From Maribacter algicola (GTDB lineage Bacteria; Bacteroidota; Bacteroidia; Flavobacteriales; Flavobacteriaceae), in the NCBI RefSeq assembly GCF_003933245.1, contig NZ_QUSX01000002.1, positions 682,001 through 746,000 on the forward strand: a stretch of 64,000 bases of DNA, in the 5' to 3' direction. Below, piece after piece: positions 17,600-26,499 of this stretch (position 1 is its first letter; every line of letters begins with the position of its first letter). The position numbers and the translations under genes were made by a program. Below the pieces are notes generated by a model. The model saw only the letters and a program-made list of their open reading frames with translations. It was not told the DNA's origin and did not search any database.

Positions 17600-18061
17600 A
17601 TGAAACAGGAAGGATTTCTTAGAACGGATTCCAGGAACGGCGACTTTCAGAAGTTGGTGCAGTTATTGGATGCGGATTTGGCCGAGCGCGATGGTGAGGA
17701 AACTGCCTTTTATTCCCAATATAACGGTATTTCCCAGCTAAGGCACTGTATAGTCTATTGGGTAGATGGCGTTGCGGTAGGCTGCGGGGCCTTTAAACGT
17801 TTTGATGAACAAAGTGTGGAGGTAAAGCGAATGTACGTGGACCCCAAAATGAGGGGCAAGGGTATTGCCTCCAAAATTTTGAAGACCCTTGAGGCGTGGG
17901 CACGCGAACTTGGTTTTACAAATATCGTACTGGAAACAGGGCTTCGGCAACCGGAAGCCATCGGTCTTTATAAAAAAAACGGTTATGCCGTAACGGCCAA
18001 TTACCCTCCCTACGTAGGCGTGGAGAATAGTGTGTGCTTCAAGAAGAAAATTGGACAATAA
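17600..18061 (+). CDS. GNAT-family N-acetyltransferase
   Basis: This 153-residue protein has the GNAT fold. The acetyl-CoA binding loop is visible as MYVDPKMRGKGIASKIL, followed by helix LKTLEAWARELGF and the last strands VLETGLRQPEAIGLYKKNGY. Substrate cannot be predicted. It begins 4 bases after the metallophosphatase stop and is probably cotranscribed with it. Confidence 0.87.
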   Translation: MKQEGFLRTDSRNGDFQKLVQLLDADLAERDGEETAFYSQYNGISQLRHCIVYWVDGVAVGCGAFKRFDEQSVEVKRMYVDPKMRGKGIASKILKTLEAWARELGFTNIVLETGLRQPEAIGLYKKNGYAVTANYPPYVGVENSVCFKKKIGQ

Positions 18062-18097
18062 AAAATTAGGAATTTAAACACTACCCCGTTTCTAAAC

Positions 18098-18703
18098 CTA
18101 CCTCTCCTCACTTTTCTTGGGATCATATATAACAATTATCTGAATTAGTATGGCGAGAACAATCAGCACATATATTTCAAGTTGGGTAAACAATTCTACG
18201 GTATCCACAGCTTTTTTACTGATGTTCATTTGACGGTTACCTTCGCTTAACTGAATTTGTGAAAGGTCATATAGATTTTCATTGATATCATCAATACTTG
18301 ATTGAAGAAGTTCCTCTTGTGTCTTCCCAGATTCAACAAATTTCGCTTCTTGAGCTTCTAGTTCCACAAGATTACCCTTGAGTTCGCCAAAGACTTTTGC
18401 TTCTTCTTTGGTCAATTTGGTTTCTTGATATCGAAGAATCAAATTTTGAATCTTGTCATCTATCACCATGGCCCTGTCTTTGTAAAAAGTGGAGTCCTTC
18501 CGTACCATAGCAAGCTCCTTTTCCTGAATATATCTGGCTATTTCATAAATGATATCCTTTACTACCAGACGATCCTCATAGATTGAGGTGACGGAATTCC
18601 TAACCCTTAAAAAATTATTTCGGTCAATGAGATTTGTGGCTATGATCAGTACAAAAATCATTAATATACCCAAAACCCATTTAATCTTGTTCAGTATCGA
18701 CAT
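18098..18703 (-). CDS. Membrane four-helix sensor-like protein, no output domain
   Basis: This protein of about 201 residues has a TM helix near 8-24, a long helical extracytoplasmic region (about 130 residues, rich in Glu, Lys and Leu) and a second TM helix near 174-192 with a short cytoplasmic tail. The layout and segments such as NLILRYQETKLTKEEAK resemble the four-helix-bundle ligand domain of methyl-accepting chemotaxis proteins, but there is no HAMP or signalling domain. The ATG at 18703 is chosen because AAAAGGA lies 6 bases ahead; a TTG at 18709 is less likely. Function unknown. Confidence 0.6.
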   Translation of the reverse strand: MSILNKIKWVLGILMIFVLIIATNLIDRNNFLRVRNSVTSIYEDRLVVKDIIYEIARYIQEKELAMVRKDSTFYKDRAMVIDDKIQNLILRYQETKLTKEEAKVFGELKGNLVELEAQEAKFVESGKTQEELLQSSIDDINENLYDLSQIQLSEGNRQMNISKKAVDTVELFTQLEIYVLIVLAILIQIIVIYDPKKSEER

Positions 18704-18996
18704 TTCCAATCCTTTTAAGAGTTATAATTTAAAAATACAAAACGATTATGAATTATATCAGCTTTTAAACATCCTAGAAATTAATTTGATAACACTTAAC
18801 CAATTTTATTGTTGGGAGTTTGTTTTTTATATAAATACAAACAGCAATGATAGTTATACTTCCATAAACGACCAGCATTTTCACAATGAAGCAGTGAAAG
18901 TTTTACAATAATGCATTCTAAAAAGGAATTCATGCATAAAAACAGAAATTAATTTAATCCTTAAATTTCAAGTCTTAAAAAAAATAGAAAAACCAT
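18704..18996. other. AT-rich divergent intergenic region
   Basis: This 293-base gap separates the four-helix membrane gene (-) from the pyridoxamine-oxidase-like gene (+). It is very AT-rich, with a GTTTGT...ACAAAC inverted repeat around 18829-18852 and two ATGCAT sites near 18910-18938. I see no coding sequence or RNA gene. Confidence 0.4.
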
Positions 18997-19542
18997 ATGG
19001 GAAAAAAGTTACCAGGAATAGGTTCCGAACAAAGGGCGTTTATAGAAAATCAGCATATATTCTTCGTGGGGACAGCTGCTTCCGATGGACGTGTAAACGT
19101 ATCCCCAAAAGGAACCGATAGCCTGAGGGTAATCCATGAGAATAAAGTAGTTTGGTTAAACTTGACCGGGAGCGGTAACGAAACGGCTGCGCATCTTATT
19201 AAAAACAATAGAATGACTATCTTGTTCTGTGCTTTTGAAGGGAAACCCATGATTTTAAGGCTTTATGGAAATGCAGCAATTTTCCACAAGCGTGATGAAG
19301 GATTTAAAAAATATGCCCATTTATTTCCCCCAAATGCGGGAGCCAGACAAATTATAGAAATGCAGGTGGATTTGGTCCAAACGTCCTGTGGCTTTGCCGT
19401 GCCTTTTATGGATTACAGAGAGGAACGCACCACCTTAAACCTCTGGGCTGAAAAGCAAGGTGAGGAAAACATAATGGAATATTGGAAAAACAAGAACACC
19501 CAAAGTATTGACGGATTCGAGACGAGGATTTTAGAAGAATAA
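18997..19542 (+). CDS. Pyridoxamine 5'-phosphate oxidase-like flavoprotein
   Basis: This 181-residue protein has the split beta-barrel fold of the PNPOx family (residues about 10-120), with TAASDGRVNVSPKGTD and VVWLNLTGSGNETAAHL, as in the subfamily that binds FMN or F420-like cofactors. It lacks features of true PdxH, so vitamin B6 synthesis should not be assumed. C-terminal residues MDYREERTTLNLWAEKQGEE are typical of the same subgroup. It is probably monocistronic, with the DUF1080 gene 36 bases later. Confidence 0.82.
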   Translation: MGKKLPGIGSEQRAFIENQHIFFVGTAASDGRVNVSPKGTDSLRVIHENKVVWLNLTGSGNETAAHLIKNNRMTILFCAFEGKPMILRLYGNAAIFHKRDEGFKKYAHLFPPNAGARQIIEMQVDLVQTSCGFAVPFMDYREERTTLNLWAEKQGEENIMEYWKNKNTQSIDGFETRILEE

Positions 19543-19578
19543 GCTACAAGATATTTAATACCTAAACGACCAACAAAA

Positions 19579-20307
19579 ATGAAAAAATTATTAAGCATTG
19601 TATTAATTTTTGGCCTGGTATGTTCTTGTGATTCCAACAAAAAGAAATCCGTACTCAAAGCTGAGCCCCAAGATCAGAGTGATTGGGTAGTCATTTTCGA
19701 TGGAACATCGACCAGTGCCCTAAGAGGGTACGGAATGGACGAATTTCCCCAAGAAATCTGGTATGTTGAAAATGGAGCTTTAATTGCCAATCCAGATACC
19801 ACCAATAGGGACCTAATCACAAAAGAGCGTTTTAAGGACTTTGAATTGGAGTATGAGTGGGCCGTGGACACAGCAGCCAATTCCGGTGTATTCTTTCATA
19901 TGCAGGAAGACTTGACCATGGAATCTGGTAATGGGAACAGTCCCAATTGGTTGGACAATTATGAACTACAAATCTTGGATGATGAAAATTTTTATGACAC
20001 CCTCGCCGTGCGGTCTGCTGGTTCCTTATATGATTTAATCAAACCTGTAAACAAGGAATTAAAACCTATTGGAAACTTTAATAGGGCCAAGCTAATTCAT
20101 AATAATGGGCATGTTGAGCATTGGTTGAACGGAAAAAAAATTATTGATTTTACCATGGACAGTCCGGAAATGAGGGAATTGCTGGGGCAAAGCAAGTTCA
20201 AGGAAAATCCAGAGTTTCATTCAGATAAGGAAGGCCACATTATGTTTCAACACCATGGGCAACGGGTATATTTCAAGAATATTAGGGTAAGGCGACTTGA
20301 ACCTTAG
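19579..20307 (+). CDS. DUF1080 (3-keto-disaccharide hydrolase-like) lipoprotein
   Basis: This 242-residue lipoprotein (signal IVLIFGLVCSC, Cys near residue 17) carries a DUF1080 jelly-roll domain: WVVIFDGTSTSALRGYG, FELEYEWAVDTAANSGVFF, NYELQILDDEN and a final strand VYFKNIRVRRLEP. The family includes 3-keto-glucoside hydrolases and concanavalin-like sugar-binding domains, so a role in carbohydrate breakdown at the cell surface is likely but unspecific. It converges on the his operon with only 14 bases between the stops. Confidence 0.86.
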   Translation: MKKLLSIVLIFGLVCSCDSNKKKSVLKAEPQDQSDWVVIFDGTSTSALRGYGMDEFPQEIWYVENGALIANPDTTNRDLITKERFKDFELEYEWAVDTAANSGVFFHMQEDLTMESGNGNSPNWLDNYELQILDDENFYDTLAVRSAGSLYDLIKPVNKELKPIGNFNRAKLIHNNGHVEHWLNGKKIIDFTMDSPEMRELLGQSKFKENPEFHSDKEGHIMFQHHGQRVYFKNIRVRRLEP

Positions 20308-20321
20308 AAATTTTTTTCAGC

Positions 20322-20921
20322 TTACTTTTTTCGCTTCATCAACTCGGATTCAATATCCTTCAAGGTAAATCCTTTCGCCTGTAATAGAATCAAATAGTGA
20401 AAAAGCAAATCGGCACTTTCGTAAAGAAACAGGTCATCCTTATCATCCATGGCCTCTATAACGGTTTCAACAGCCTCCTCCCCTACTTTTTGGGCAATTT
20501 TGTTGATGCCCTTTTCAAAAAGGGATGCCACATAAGAGGCATCGCCTTTGGCCGCTTTCCTACGTTGCGCAATCGTATTTTCCAATTCTGAAAAGAAACC
20601 AAAACTAGAAGTATTTTCCTCGTTCCAACAGGTATCGCTTCCGGTATGGCAGGTAGGTCCAACCGGATTGACATAAATCAAAAGCGTGTCGTTATCACAA
20701 TCGTTCTTAATGCTCACCACGTGCAGAAAATTTCCGCTTTCCTCGCCTTTGGTCCACAGACGTTCCTTGGTTCGGCTATAAAAAGTAACTTTTCCACTTT
20801 CTTGGGTCTTTTGCAAGGCTTCTTCGTTCATATAGCCCAACATGAGCACATTTTTTGTTCTGGCATCTTGGATGATGGCAGGAACAAGTCCGTCCGTATT
20901 CTTTTTAAAATCAGCTTTCAT
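20322..20921 (-). CDS. hisIE: Phosphoribosyl-AMP cyclohydrolase/phosphoribosyl-ATP pyrophosphatase
   Basis: This bifunctional enzyme of histidine synthesis performs steps 2 and 3: hydrolysis of phosphoribosyl-ATP (HisE, residues about 105-199) and opening of the adenine ring (HisI, about 1-100). HisI motifs are MLGYMNEEAL, TFYSRTKERLWTKGE and the zinc-binding GPTCHTGSDTCW. HisE has the helical GDASYVASLF and KVGEEAVETVIEA motif. It is the last gene of the his operon, 9 bases after the racemase gene, and has no obvious terminator. Confidence 0.95.
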   Translation of the reverse strand: MKADFKKNTDGLVPAIIQDARTKNVLMLGYMNEEALQKTQESGKVTFYSRTKERLWTKGEESGNFLHVVSIKNDCDNDTLLIYVNPVGPTCHTGSDTCWNEENTSSFGFFSELENTIAQRRKAAKGDASYVASLFEKGINKIAQKVGEEAVETVIEAMDDKDDLFLYESADLLFHYLILLQAKGFTLKDIESELMKRKK

Positions 20922-20930
20922 GTGATATTT

Positions 20931-21626
20931 CTATTTGGCCAGTGCAAATTTCACGGCCTCATTTGCATGTATTTGTGTCGTATCAAAGGTAGGAATATTG
21001 CAATGTTCCTGTTGTATTAACAGCGGGATTTCCGTGCAGCCTAAAATTACTCCTTGTGCCCCAAGTTCTTCCGCTTTACCTATAATGGCTTGGTACTCCT
21101 TTCTGGAATCAGGCAAGATTATCCCTTTTGCGAGTTGCGTGTAAATGATGTTATGAACCAACTCTTGGTCCGTTTCACTGGGAACCATGGTCGTTATTCC
21201 AAATTGATTCTTCAGGATATCCTTATAAAAATCAAGCGCCATGGTGTATTTGGTACCCAACAAGAGAACTTTGTCCAATCCTTGGGTTACAATGGACTCC
21301 CCAGTGGCTTCCGCTATATGCAATAGTGGTATACTGGTACTTTCCTTGATGCTGTCCGCACAAAGATGCATGGTGTTGGCACCGATTAGAATAATCTCTG
21401 CCCCTGCATTTTCCAATCGCTTTCCAATTTCCGCAAAGTCGGTATTCAATGATTCCCAATCTCCCCTACTTTGCTTTTCGGATATTTCTTGAAAATCGAC
21501 TGACTCCAGTATTAACTTACAGGAATGCGATTCGCCAAGGGCTTTATTCACGGCTTCGTTTAAATACCGATAATATAATTGCGTGGATTGCCACGTGATA
21601 CCACCAATTAGTCCAATTTTTTTCAT
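20931..21626 (-). CDS. Aspartate/glutamate racemase family protein (YgeA-like)
   Basis: This 231-residue protein has the two-domain racemase fold (GLIGGITWQSTQLYY at the start). The C-terminal catalytic Cys is present, C197 in LGCTEIPLL. The N-terminal catalytic position, Cys in most family members and Thr in E. coli YgeA, is Ala83 in IGANTMHLC. It may therefore not be a two-base racemase, or may use another residue. It sits inside the his operon between hisF and hisIE, 20 bases from hisF and 9 from hisIE. Substrate unknown. Confidence 0.8.
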   Translation of the reverse strand: MKKIGLIGGITWQSTQLYYRYLNEAVNKALGESHSCKLILESVDFQEISEKQSRGDWESLNTDFAEIGKRLENAGAEIILIGANTMHLCADSIKESTSIPLLHIAEATGESIVTQGLDKVLLLGTKYTMALDFYKDILKNQFGITTMVPSETDQELVHNIIYTQLAKGIILPDSRKEYQAIIGKAEELGAQGVILGCTEIPLLIQQEHCNIPTFDTTQIHANEAVKFALAK

Positions 21627-21646
21627 CGATTCTTTATTGCTTGATT

Positions 21647-22402
21647 CTAAATCCTAACTGGGATTCCCTGTTTGTTTAATTCCTTCTTTAAATCCTTAAT
21701 GTTTATTTCTTTAAAATGAAATACACTGGCGGCCAAGGCTGCATCGGCCTTCCCTTCTTTAAAAGTATCTGTGAAATGATGCATCGTTCCAGCACCACCC
21801 GAAGCAATTATAGGAATATTAAGTTCATTGGACAACCGGGCCAACGCCTTATTGGCAAAGCCATCCTTGGTGCCATCATGATCCATGGAGGTAAACAAAA
21901 TTTCCCCGGCTCCACGTTCTTCCACTTCCTTTGCCCATTCAAACAACTTACGTTTCGTGGGGACCTTTCCGCCAACTAAATGCACAGTCCATTCTCCTTC
22001 TATCTGTTTGGCATCGATTGCCACAACGATGCATTGGGAGCCGAATTTGGCCACCAGGTCGTTGATCAATTGGGGATTCTTAACTGCGGAGGAATTTATG
22101 GACACCTTATCCGCTCCATTCTGAAGCAAAATATCTACGTCCTCCACAGAGGATATTCCACCACCTACCGTAAAGGGAATACTCACCTTTTCGGCTACAT
22201 GGTACACCAAATCCGCCAAGGTTTTCCTTTTTTGCTCCGTTGCAGAAATATCCAAGAAAACCAACTCATCGGCACCTTCCATGCTATAGATTTCCGCTAA
22301 TTCCACAGGGTCTCCCGCATCTCTTAAATCTACAAAATTGACGCCCTTTACGGTTCTTCCGTCCTTGATGTCCAAACAGGGTATGATTCTTTTTGCAAGC
22401 AT
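21647..22402 (-). CDS. hisF: Imidazole glycerol phosphate synthase subunit HisF
   Basis: HisF is the cyclase half of IGP synthase. It uses ammonia from HisH to make imidazole glycerol phosphate and AICAR. The 251-residue TIM barrel has the catalytic aspartates in IPCLDIKDG (near residue 11) and VVAIDAK (near 130), and phosphate-binding GGGISS and SGGAGT. It follows the DinB gene by 24 bases and precedes the racemase gene. All catalytic residues are intact. Confidence 0.96.
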   Translation of the reverse strand: MLAKRIIPCLDIKDGRTVKGVNFVDLRDAGDPVELAEIYSMEGADELVFLDISATEQKRKTLADLVYHVAEKVSIPFTVGGGISSVEDVDILLQNGADKVSINSSAVKNPQLINDLVAKFGSQCIVVAIDAKQIEGEWTVHLVGGKVPTKRKLFEWAKEVEERGAGEILFTSMDHDGTKDGFANKALARLSNELNIPIIASGGAGTMHHFTDTFKEGKADAALAASVFHFKEINIKDLKKELNKQGIPVRI

Positions 22403-22426
22403 TCTTATCGATTGTAAAGCGTGACG

Positions 22427-22942
22427 TTATCCATTTTTAGTATTCAAATCCATTCCATCATAAAAACCTAGATCCTTATCCCTCAAAAGCTTTACCCAAA
22501 AAGCAATTTGGCCCGTGTGGTAGGAAAAATGTTCCACCGCATGCAGAATGACTCCTACCCCGGAAAAGGAAAAACCTTGAACGGAACGAATCTTGACCAT
22601 TTGCTCCGGCTTGGTGTCAAAAATGACCCTTTTGGCATCATCCACCGTATTCTCCAATTTTTTAATCAATTCCTCCTTGGTAAGCCCATCTTTGGTTTGA
22701 AACTCGGCATCCCTATTACGCACATCGTCCACTTCACCCAAAGAAGAAATAATGTATTGGGTCATATTTCCACATAGGTGAAGGATAAGGTTCCCGATAC
22801 TGTTGAGGGAATCATTTGGTTTTTTCCAAATTTCGTTATCGGTTACGTTTCCAAGACTTTTTTTGATCATCCGTGTACTTTCGTCCATGCGGAACAGGGC
22901 ATTTTTGACCAGCTCCTCTATTAATTGTGCTTCCTTATCCAT
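22427..22942 (-). CDS. DinB/DUF1572 family protein
   Basis: This 171-residue four-helix-bundle protein belongs to the DinB-like superfamily. The putative metal ligands are His in [14 protein letters not shown] and the pair in [14 protein letters not shown]. The family includes thiol transferases dependent on bacillithiol and many proteins of unknown role. It is inserted between hisA and hisF; its start overlaps the hisA stop by 8 bases, so it is made with the his enzymes. No known step of histidine synthesis needs it. Confidence 0.83.
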   Translation of the reverse strand: MDKEAQLIEELVKNALFRMDESTRMIKKSLGNVTDNEIWKKPNDSLNSIGNLILHLCGNMTQYIISSLGEVDDVRNRDAEFQTKDGLTKEELIKKLENTVDDAKRVIFDTKPEQMVKIRSVQGFSFSGVGVILHAVEHFSYHTGQIAFWVKLLRDKDLGFYDGMDLNTKNG

Positions 22943-23714
22943 GTTTCAATATAAAATCCTCCAATTGTTTCAACGTAATTCGATTTTCATATATGGCCTT
23001 ACCAATTATAGTCCCCTCACAGCCCAGTTCCGCCAGTTTTGGAAGCTCGTCAAAAGTTGAAATTCCACCTGAAGCAATTAACTTTATGGGATTTTCCGGT
23101 GACGTTTCCCCAATTATTTTTTCATAGAGTTGAAACGAGGGTCCTTGCAGCATTCCGTCCTTGGAAATATCGGTACAGATCACATAGCGAATACCTTTCT
23201 TTTGATATTCCTGAATAAAAGGAATAAGGTCTTCGGTCGATTCTTCCTGCCATCCGGAAACAGCCACTTTTTCTTCCATGGCATCGGCTCCAAGAATTAT
23301 TCTTTCCGACCCATGTTCATTCAGCCAACCAAGAAATACTTCCCTGTTTTTTACCGCTATGCTTCCACCGGTAATTTGACTGGCACCACTTTCAAAGGCG
23401 ATTCTCAAATCATCATCTGTTTTTAAGCCACCACCAAAATCGATTTTCAAATTGGTATTTGTGGCTATTTGTTCCAAAACTTTATGGTTTACGATATGCT
23501 TGGATTTTGCTCCATCCAAATCTACCAAATGCAGGTGTTGTATACCATGGGCCTCAAACTCCTTGGCAACTTCCAAAGGATTTTCATTATAGATTTTCTT
23601 GGTATCATAATCTCCTTTGGAGAGACGCACACACTTACCTTCTATGATATCTATGGCTGGGATTATCCGAAGCCCCTTAGCTCCCAAAGGGGGGATACTG
23701 TTTTCAATTTCCAT
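22935..23714 (-). CDS. hisA: ProFAR isomerase
   Basis: HisA isomerises ProFAR to PRFAR (step 4 of histidine synthesis). The 259-residue TIM barrel contains [33 protein letters not shown] and ASGGIST. HisA usually begins at the MRIIPAIDI strand; here 16 extra residues ([16 protein letters not shown]) precede it and there is no Met at the normal place. The segment [10 protein letters not shown] is encoded by a copy of a short dispersed repeat. The gene sits 2 bases after hisH and overlaps the DinB gene by 8 bases. Confidence 0.95.
   Translation of the reverse strand: MEIENSIPPLGAKGLRIIPAIDIIEGKCVRLSKGDYDTKKIYNENPLEVAKEFEAHGIQHLHLVDLDGAKSKHIVNHKVLEQIATNTNLKIDFGGGLKTDDDLRIAFESGASQITGGSIAVKNREVFLGWLNEHGSERIILGADAMEEKVAVSGWQEESTEDLIPFIQEYQKKGIRYVICTDISKDGMLQGPSFQLYEKIIGETSPENPIKLIASGGISTFDELPKLAELGCEGTIIGKAIYENRITLKQLEDFILKHG
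23671..23700 (-). repeat. Dispersed CCCC/AAAGGGG repeat inside hisA 5' end
   Basis: The stretch AGCCCCTTAGCTCCCAAAGG and the following GGGGATAC resemble the + strand reverse complement of 58724-58753, with about 21 of 30 positions identical. It encodes the nonstandard N-terminal residues of HisA. Short elements of this type (CCCC...TTTGGGGG) are known to be scattered in Bacteroidota genomes. Confidence 0.55.
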
Positions 23715-23716
23715 TT

Positions 23717-24310
23717 TTATAGTGCTAGAAAGTTTCTCAATATGTTCGCTCCATAATCCCCGGATTTCTCCGGATGGAATTGGGTGCCATAAAAATTATC
23801 CTTTTGAAGTGCGGCGCTGTAGTCCCACCCATAGGTACATTGAGCAATCGTTTCCTTGCACAACGGAGCATAAAAGCTGTGCACCAGATACACATAATCC
23901 TCTTGAAGCCCCATAAATAAGTCTGATCCTAAATGTTCTATTTTATTCCATCCTATTTGGGGTATTTTTATGGTGCCTGTTGGGCTTTGCGGAACGAATC
24001 TTTTTACATCAACATCAAAGATACCTAGGCCATTCGTATTGCCTTCTTCTGAACCGTTGCACATCAACTGCATTCCCAAACAGATACCCAAAACCGGTTG
24101 GGTAAGATTGGGAATCAATTGGTCCAATTGGCTTTCCCTTAGTTTTTTCATTGCACTACTGGCCTCTCCTACCCCTGGGAAGATAACTTTGTCCGCATTT
24201 TGTATTTCATCTGCATCATTGCTTAGAAAAGCATCGTACCCCAACCTTTTTATAGCAAATTTGATACTTTGGATGTTTCCTGCTCCATAATTTATTATAA
24301 CTATTTTCAT
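23717..24310 (-). CDS. hisH: Imidazole glycerol phosphate synthase subunit HisH
   Basis: HisH is the class I glutamine amidotransferase that supplies ammonia to HisF. The 197-residue protein has the nucleophile Cys in [10 protein letters not shown] (near residue 80) and the His/Glu pair in QFHPEKSGD, plus the oxyanion-loop [10 protein letters not shown]. It overlaps hisB by 4 bases (ATGA junction) and precedes hisA by 2 bases. Its partner hisF is two genes downstream. Confidence 0.96.
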   Translation of the reverse strand: MKIVIINYGAGNIQSIKFAIKRLGYDAFLSNDADEIQNADKVIFPGVGEASSAMKKLRESQLDQLIPNLTQPVLGICLGMQLMCNGSEEGNTNGLGIFDVDVKRFVPQSPTGTIKIPQIGWNKIEHLGSDLFMGLQEDYVYLVHSFYAPLCKETIAQCTYGWDYSAALQKDNFYGTQFHPEKSGDYGANILRNFLAL

Positions 24311-25449
24311 AACACGCCCTTCGTAGATGGTAGGACCATTTTTTCAACGTCCCGCTTTACCGCCATTTTTATACTCTTTGCAAAGGCCTTGAAAATAGCC
24401 TCAATTTTATGGTGTTCATTGGTACCTTCGGCCTTAATATTTAGGTTGGCCTTGGCACCGTCCGAAAAGGATTTAAAAAAATGATGGAACATCTCCGTAG
24501 GCATGTCCCCGATTTTTTCACGTTTAAATTTGGCATCCCAAACTAACCAATTCCTACCTCCAAAGTCGATGGCTACCTGTGCCAAACAATCGTCCATAGG
24601 CAAACAAAACCCATACCGCTCGATACCCAATTTGTTACCCAAAGCTCGATAAAAAACTTCCCCTAAGGCAATACCTGTATCCTCAATGGTATGGTGTTCG
24701 TCTACTTCCAAGTCCCCTTTTACTTTAATTTTCAGGTCCATTTGTCCGTGACGCGCCAATTGGTCCAACATATGGTCAAAAAACGCCAGTCCAGTATTGA
24801 TATCGCTTTTTCCCGTACCATCCAAATTCAACTCGATAAGGATATCCGTTTCGTTGGTTTTACGATGTGTAGAAGCCGTTCTATCCTTCAGTTTTAAGAA
24901 CTCATAGATTTTTTCCCAATCGTTGCTTTCCAAGGCAATGTAGGAATCAAGTTCTTCTCGTTTCACCGTAATTTCGCCGGTGCCCAGATGAGTTTCGTCA
25001 TTGATGAAGATACCTTTGGCACCCAAATTCTTAGCGAGTTCCATATCTGTTAATCGGTCGCCAATAACAAAGGAATTTTTAAGGTCGTAATCGTTGGAGA
25101 AATATTCAGTAAGGAGTCCGGTACCCGGTTTTCTGGTATTGGCGTTTTCATGGGGAAAGGTGCGGTCCAGGAATACTTTATCGAAAACCACGCCTTCATT
25201 TTCAAAGGATTTAAGAATGAAATTATGAACGGGCCAAAAGGTTTCTTCCGGGAAGGAATCGGTTCCCAAGCCGTCCTGATTGGTAATCATAACGAGTTCA
25301 TAATCCAGTTCCTTGGCGATTTTACCTAGAAAAGTAAAGGCCTTTGGAAAGAAAATCATTTTTTCAAAAGCGTCGATCTGTTCGTCCGCAGTTTCCTTAA
25401 TGATCGTACCGTCACGATCTATAAATAGGACTCTTTTTTTATTTTCCAT
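24307..25449 (-). CDS. hisB: Histidinol-phosphatase/imidazoleglycerol-phosphate dehydratase
   Basis: This bifunctional HisB has 380 residues. Residues about 1-165 form the HAD phosphatase (FIDRDGTI nucleophile motif, [20 protein letters not shown]), which makes histidinol. Residues about 190-380 form the Mn-dependent IGP dehydratase, with DHHxxED-type metal sites in EHHTIEDTG and [14 protein letters not shown]. The fusion is found in Enterobacteria and many Bacteroidota. It follows hisC by 2 bases and overlaps hisH by 4. Confidence 0.96.
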   Translation of the reverse strand: MENKKRVLFIDRDGTIIKETADEQIDAFEKMIFFPKAFTFLGKIAKELDYELVMITNQDGLGTDSFPEETFWPVHNFILKSFENEGVVFDKVFLDRTFPHENANTRKPGTGLLTEYFSNDYDLKNSFVIGDRLTDMELAKNLGAKGIFINDETHLGTGEITVKREELDSYIALESNDWEKIYEFLKLKDRTASTHRKTNETDILIELNLDGTGKSDINTGLAFFDHMLDQLARHGQMDLKIKVKGDLEVDEHHTIEDTGIALGEVFYRALGNKLGIERYGFCLPMDDCLAQVAIDFGGRNWLVWDAKFKREKIGDMPTEMFHHFFKSFSDGAKANLNIKAEGTNEHHKIEAIFKAFAKSIKMAVKRDVEKMVLPSTKGVL

Positions 25450-25451
25450 GT

Positions 25452-26498
25452 TTAGGACAATTCTTTTAAAGATTCAATTAATTTTTCGTTTTCCCTATGT
25501 GTCCCCACCGTAAATCTCAATGTGTTTTCACAAAGGGGCTGGGTAGTTCTATTTCTAATGACAATCCCTTTCTCCAACAATTGTCCATATCTGAGCGACG
25601 CATCATCCACTCTAGCAAGAATAAAATTGGCATCGGTTGGATATACTTGTTCTACAAATTGAATGGTTTTTAACGATTGTTCCAATACCCTTCTTTCTTT
25701 AAGGATATTTTCAACTTCTTTGTTAATTTCCTCCAGATTCAATACCCTTTCCAATGCCCGTTGTTGGGTCAATTCATTGACATTATAGGGCGGTTTTATT
25801 TTGTTCAATACCGATATTATTTCTTCCGAAGCAATACAAATTCCTAAGCGAATTCCAGCCATTCCATAGGCCTTGGAGAGCGTTTGCGTTACCACCAAAT
25901 TGGGGTATTCAGATAATTTGGAAACCCAACTTTCCTCAGAAGAAAAATCAATATAGGCCTCGTCGATGACCACCAGACCCTGAAAGGACTGTAATAAAAA
26001 TTCTATGCTTTCCGCCGCAAAACTATTCCCGGTGGGGTTGTTGGGAGTGCAGAGAAATAATAATTTAGTACGTGTATCCACGTTTTTCAAAATGGACGCT
26101 ACATTCGGCTGAAAATCATCCATTAACAATACTTCCCTGTTCTCGACCACATTGATATCAGCCAAAACCTTATACATACCGTATGTAGGTGGTAGGGTAA
26201 TAATGTTGTCTACCTTAGGTTCACAAAAAGCTCTGTAAAGGAGATCTAGTACTTCGTCACTTCCATTACCCAAGAGTATATTTTCCTGTCTGATACCTTT
26301 ATGTTGGGCCAGGATGGACTTTAAACTTCTTTGTTGGGGGTCGGGATATCGATTGACACCATTCTGAAAAGGGTTTTCATTGGCATCCAAAAAAATCATT
26401 TCCGAACCATCCGACACATATTCGTCCCGTGCAGAGGAATAGGGTTTTAGACCTTTTAAGTTTTGACGGATCAAATTATTTAAATCGAACATTTTCAT
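25452..26498 (-). CDS. hisC: Histidinol-phosphate aminotransferase
   Basis: HisC transaminates imidazole acetol phosphate, a PLP enzyme of fold type I with about 348 residues. It shows the PLP Lys in [29 protein letters not shown] and the final [11 protein letters not shown] start at the ATG at 26498 ([13 protein letters not shown]), 1 base after the hisD stop. An in-frame ATG at 26531 would add 11 residues, but those are encoded by a dispersed repeat inside the end of hisD and look spurious. Confidence 0.94.
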   Translation of the reverse strand: MKMFDLNNLIRQNLKGLKPYSSARDEYVSDGSEMIFLDANENPFQNGVNRYPDPQQRSLKSILAQHKGIRQENILLGNGSDEVLDLLYRAFCEPKVDNIITLPPTYGMYKVLADINVVENREVLLMDDFQPNVASILKNVDTRTKLLFLCTPNNPTGNSFAAESIEFLLQSFQGLVVIDEAYIDFSSEESWVSKLSEYPNLVVTQTLSKAYGMAGIRLGICIASEEIISVLNKIKPPYNVNELTQQRALERVLNLEEINKEVENILKERRVLEQSLKTIQFVEQVYPTDANFILARVDDASLRYGQLLEKGIVIRNRTTQPLCENTLRFTVGTHRENEKLIESLKELS

Positions 26499-26499
26499 A

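Noticed and set aside
18704..18996. A small + strand ORF (18588-18911) in the divergent gap
   Set aside because: It overlaps the 5' end of the opposite membrane gene and consists of AT-rich low-complexity codons with no recognisable start context.
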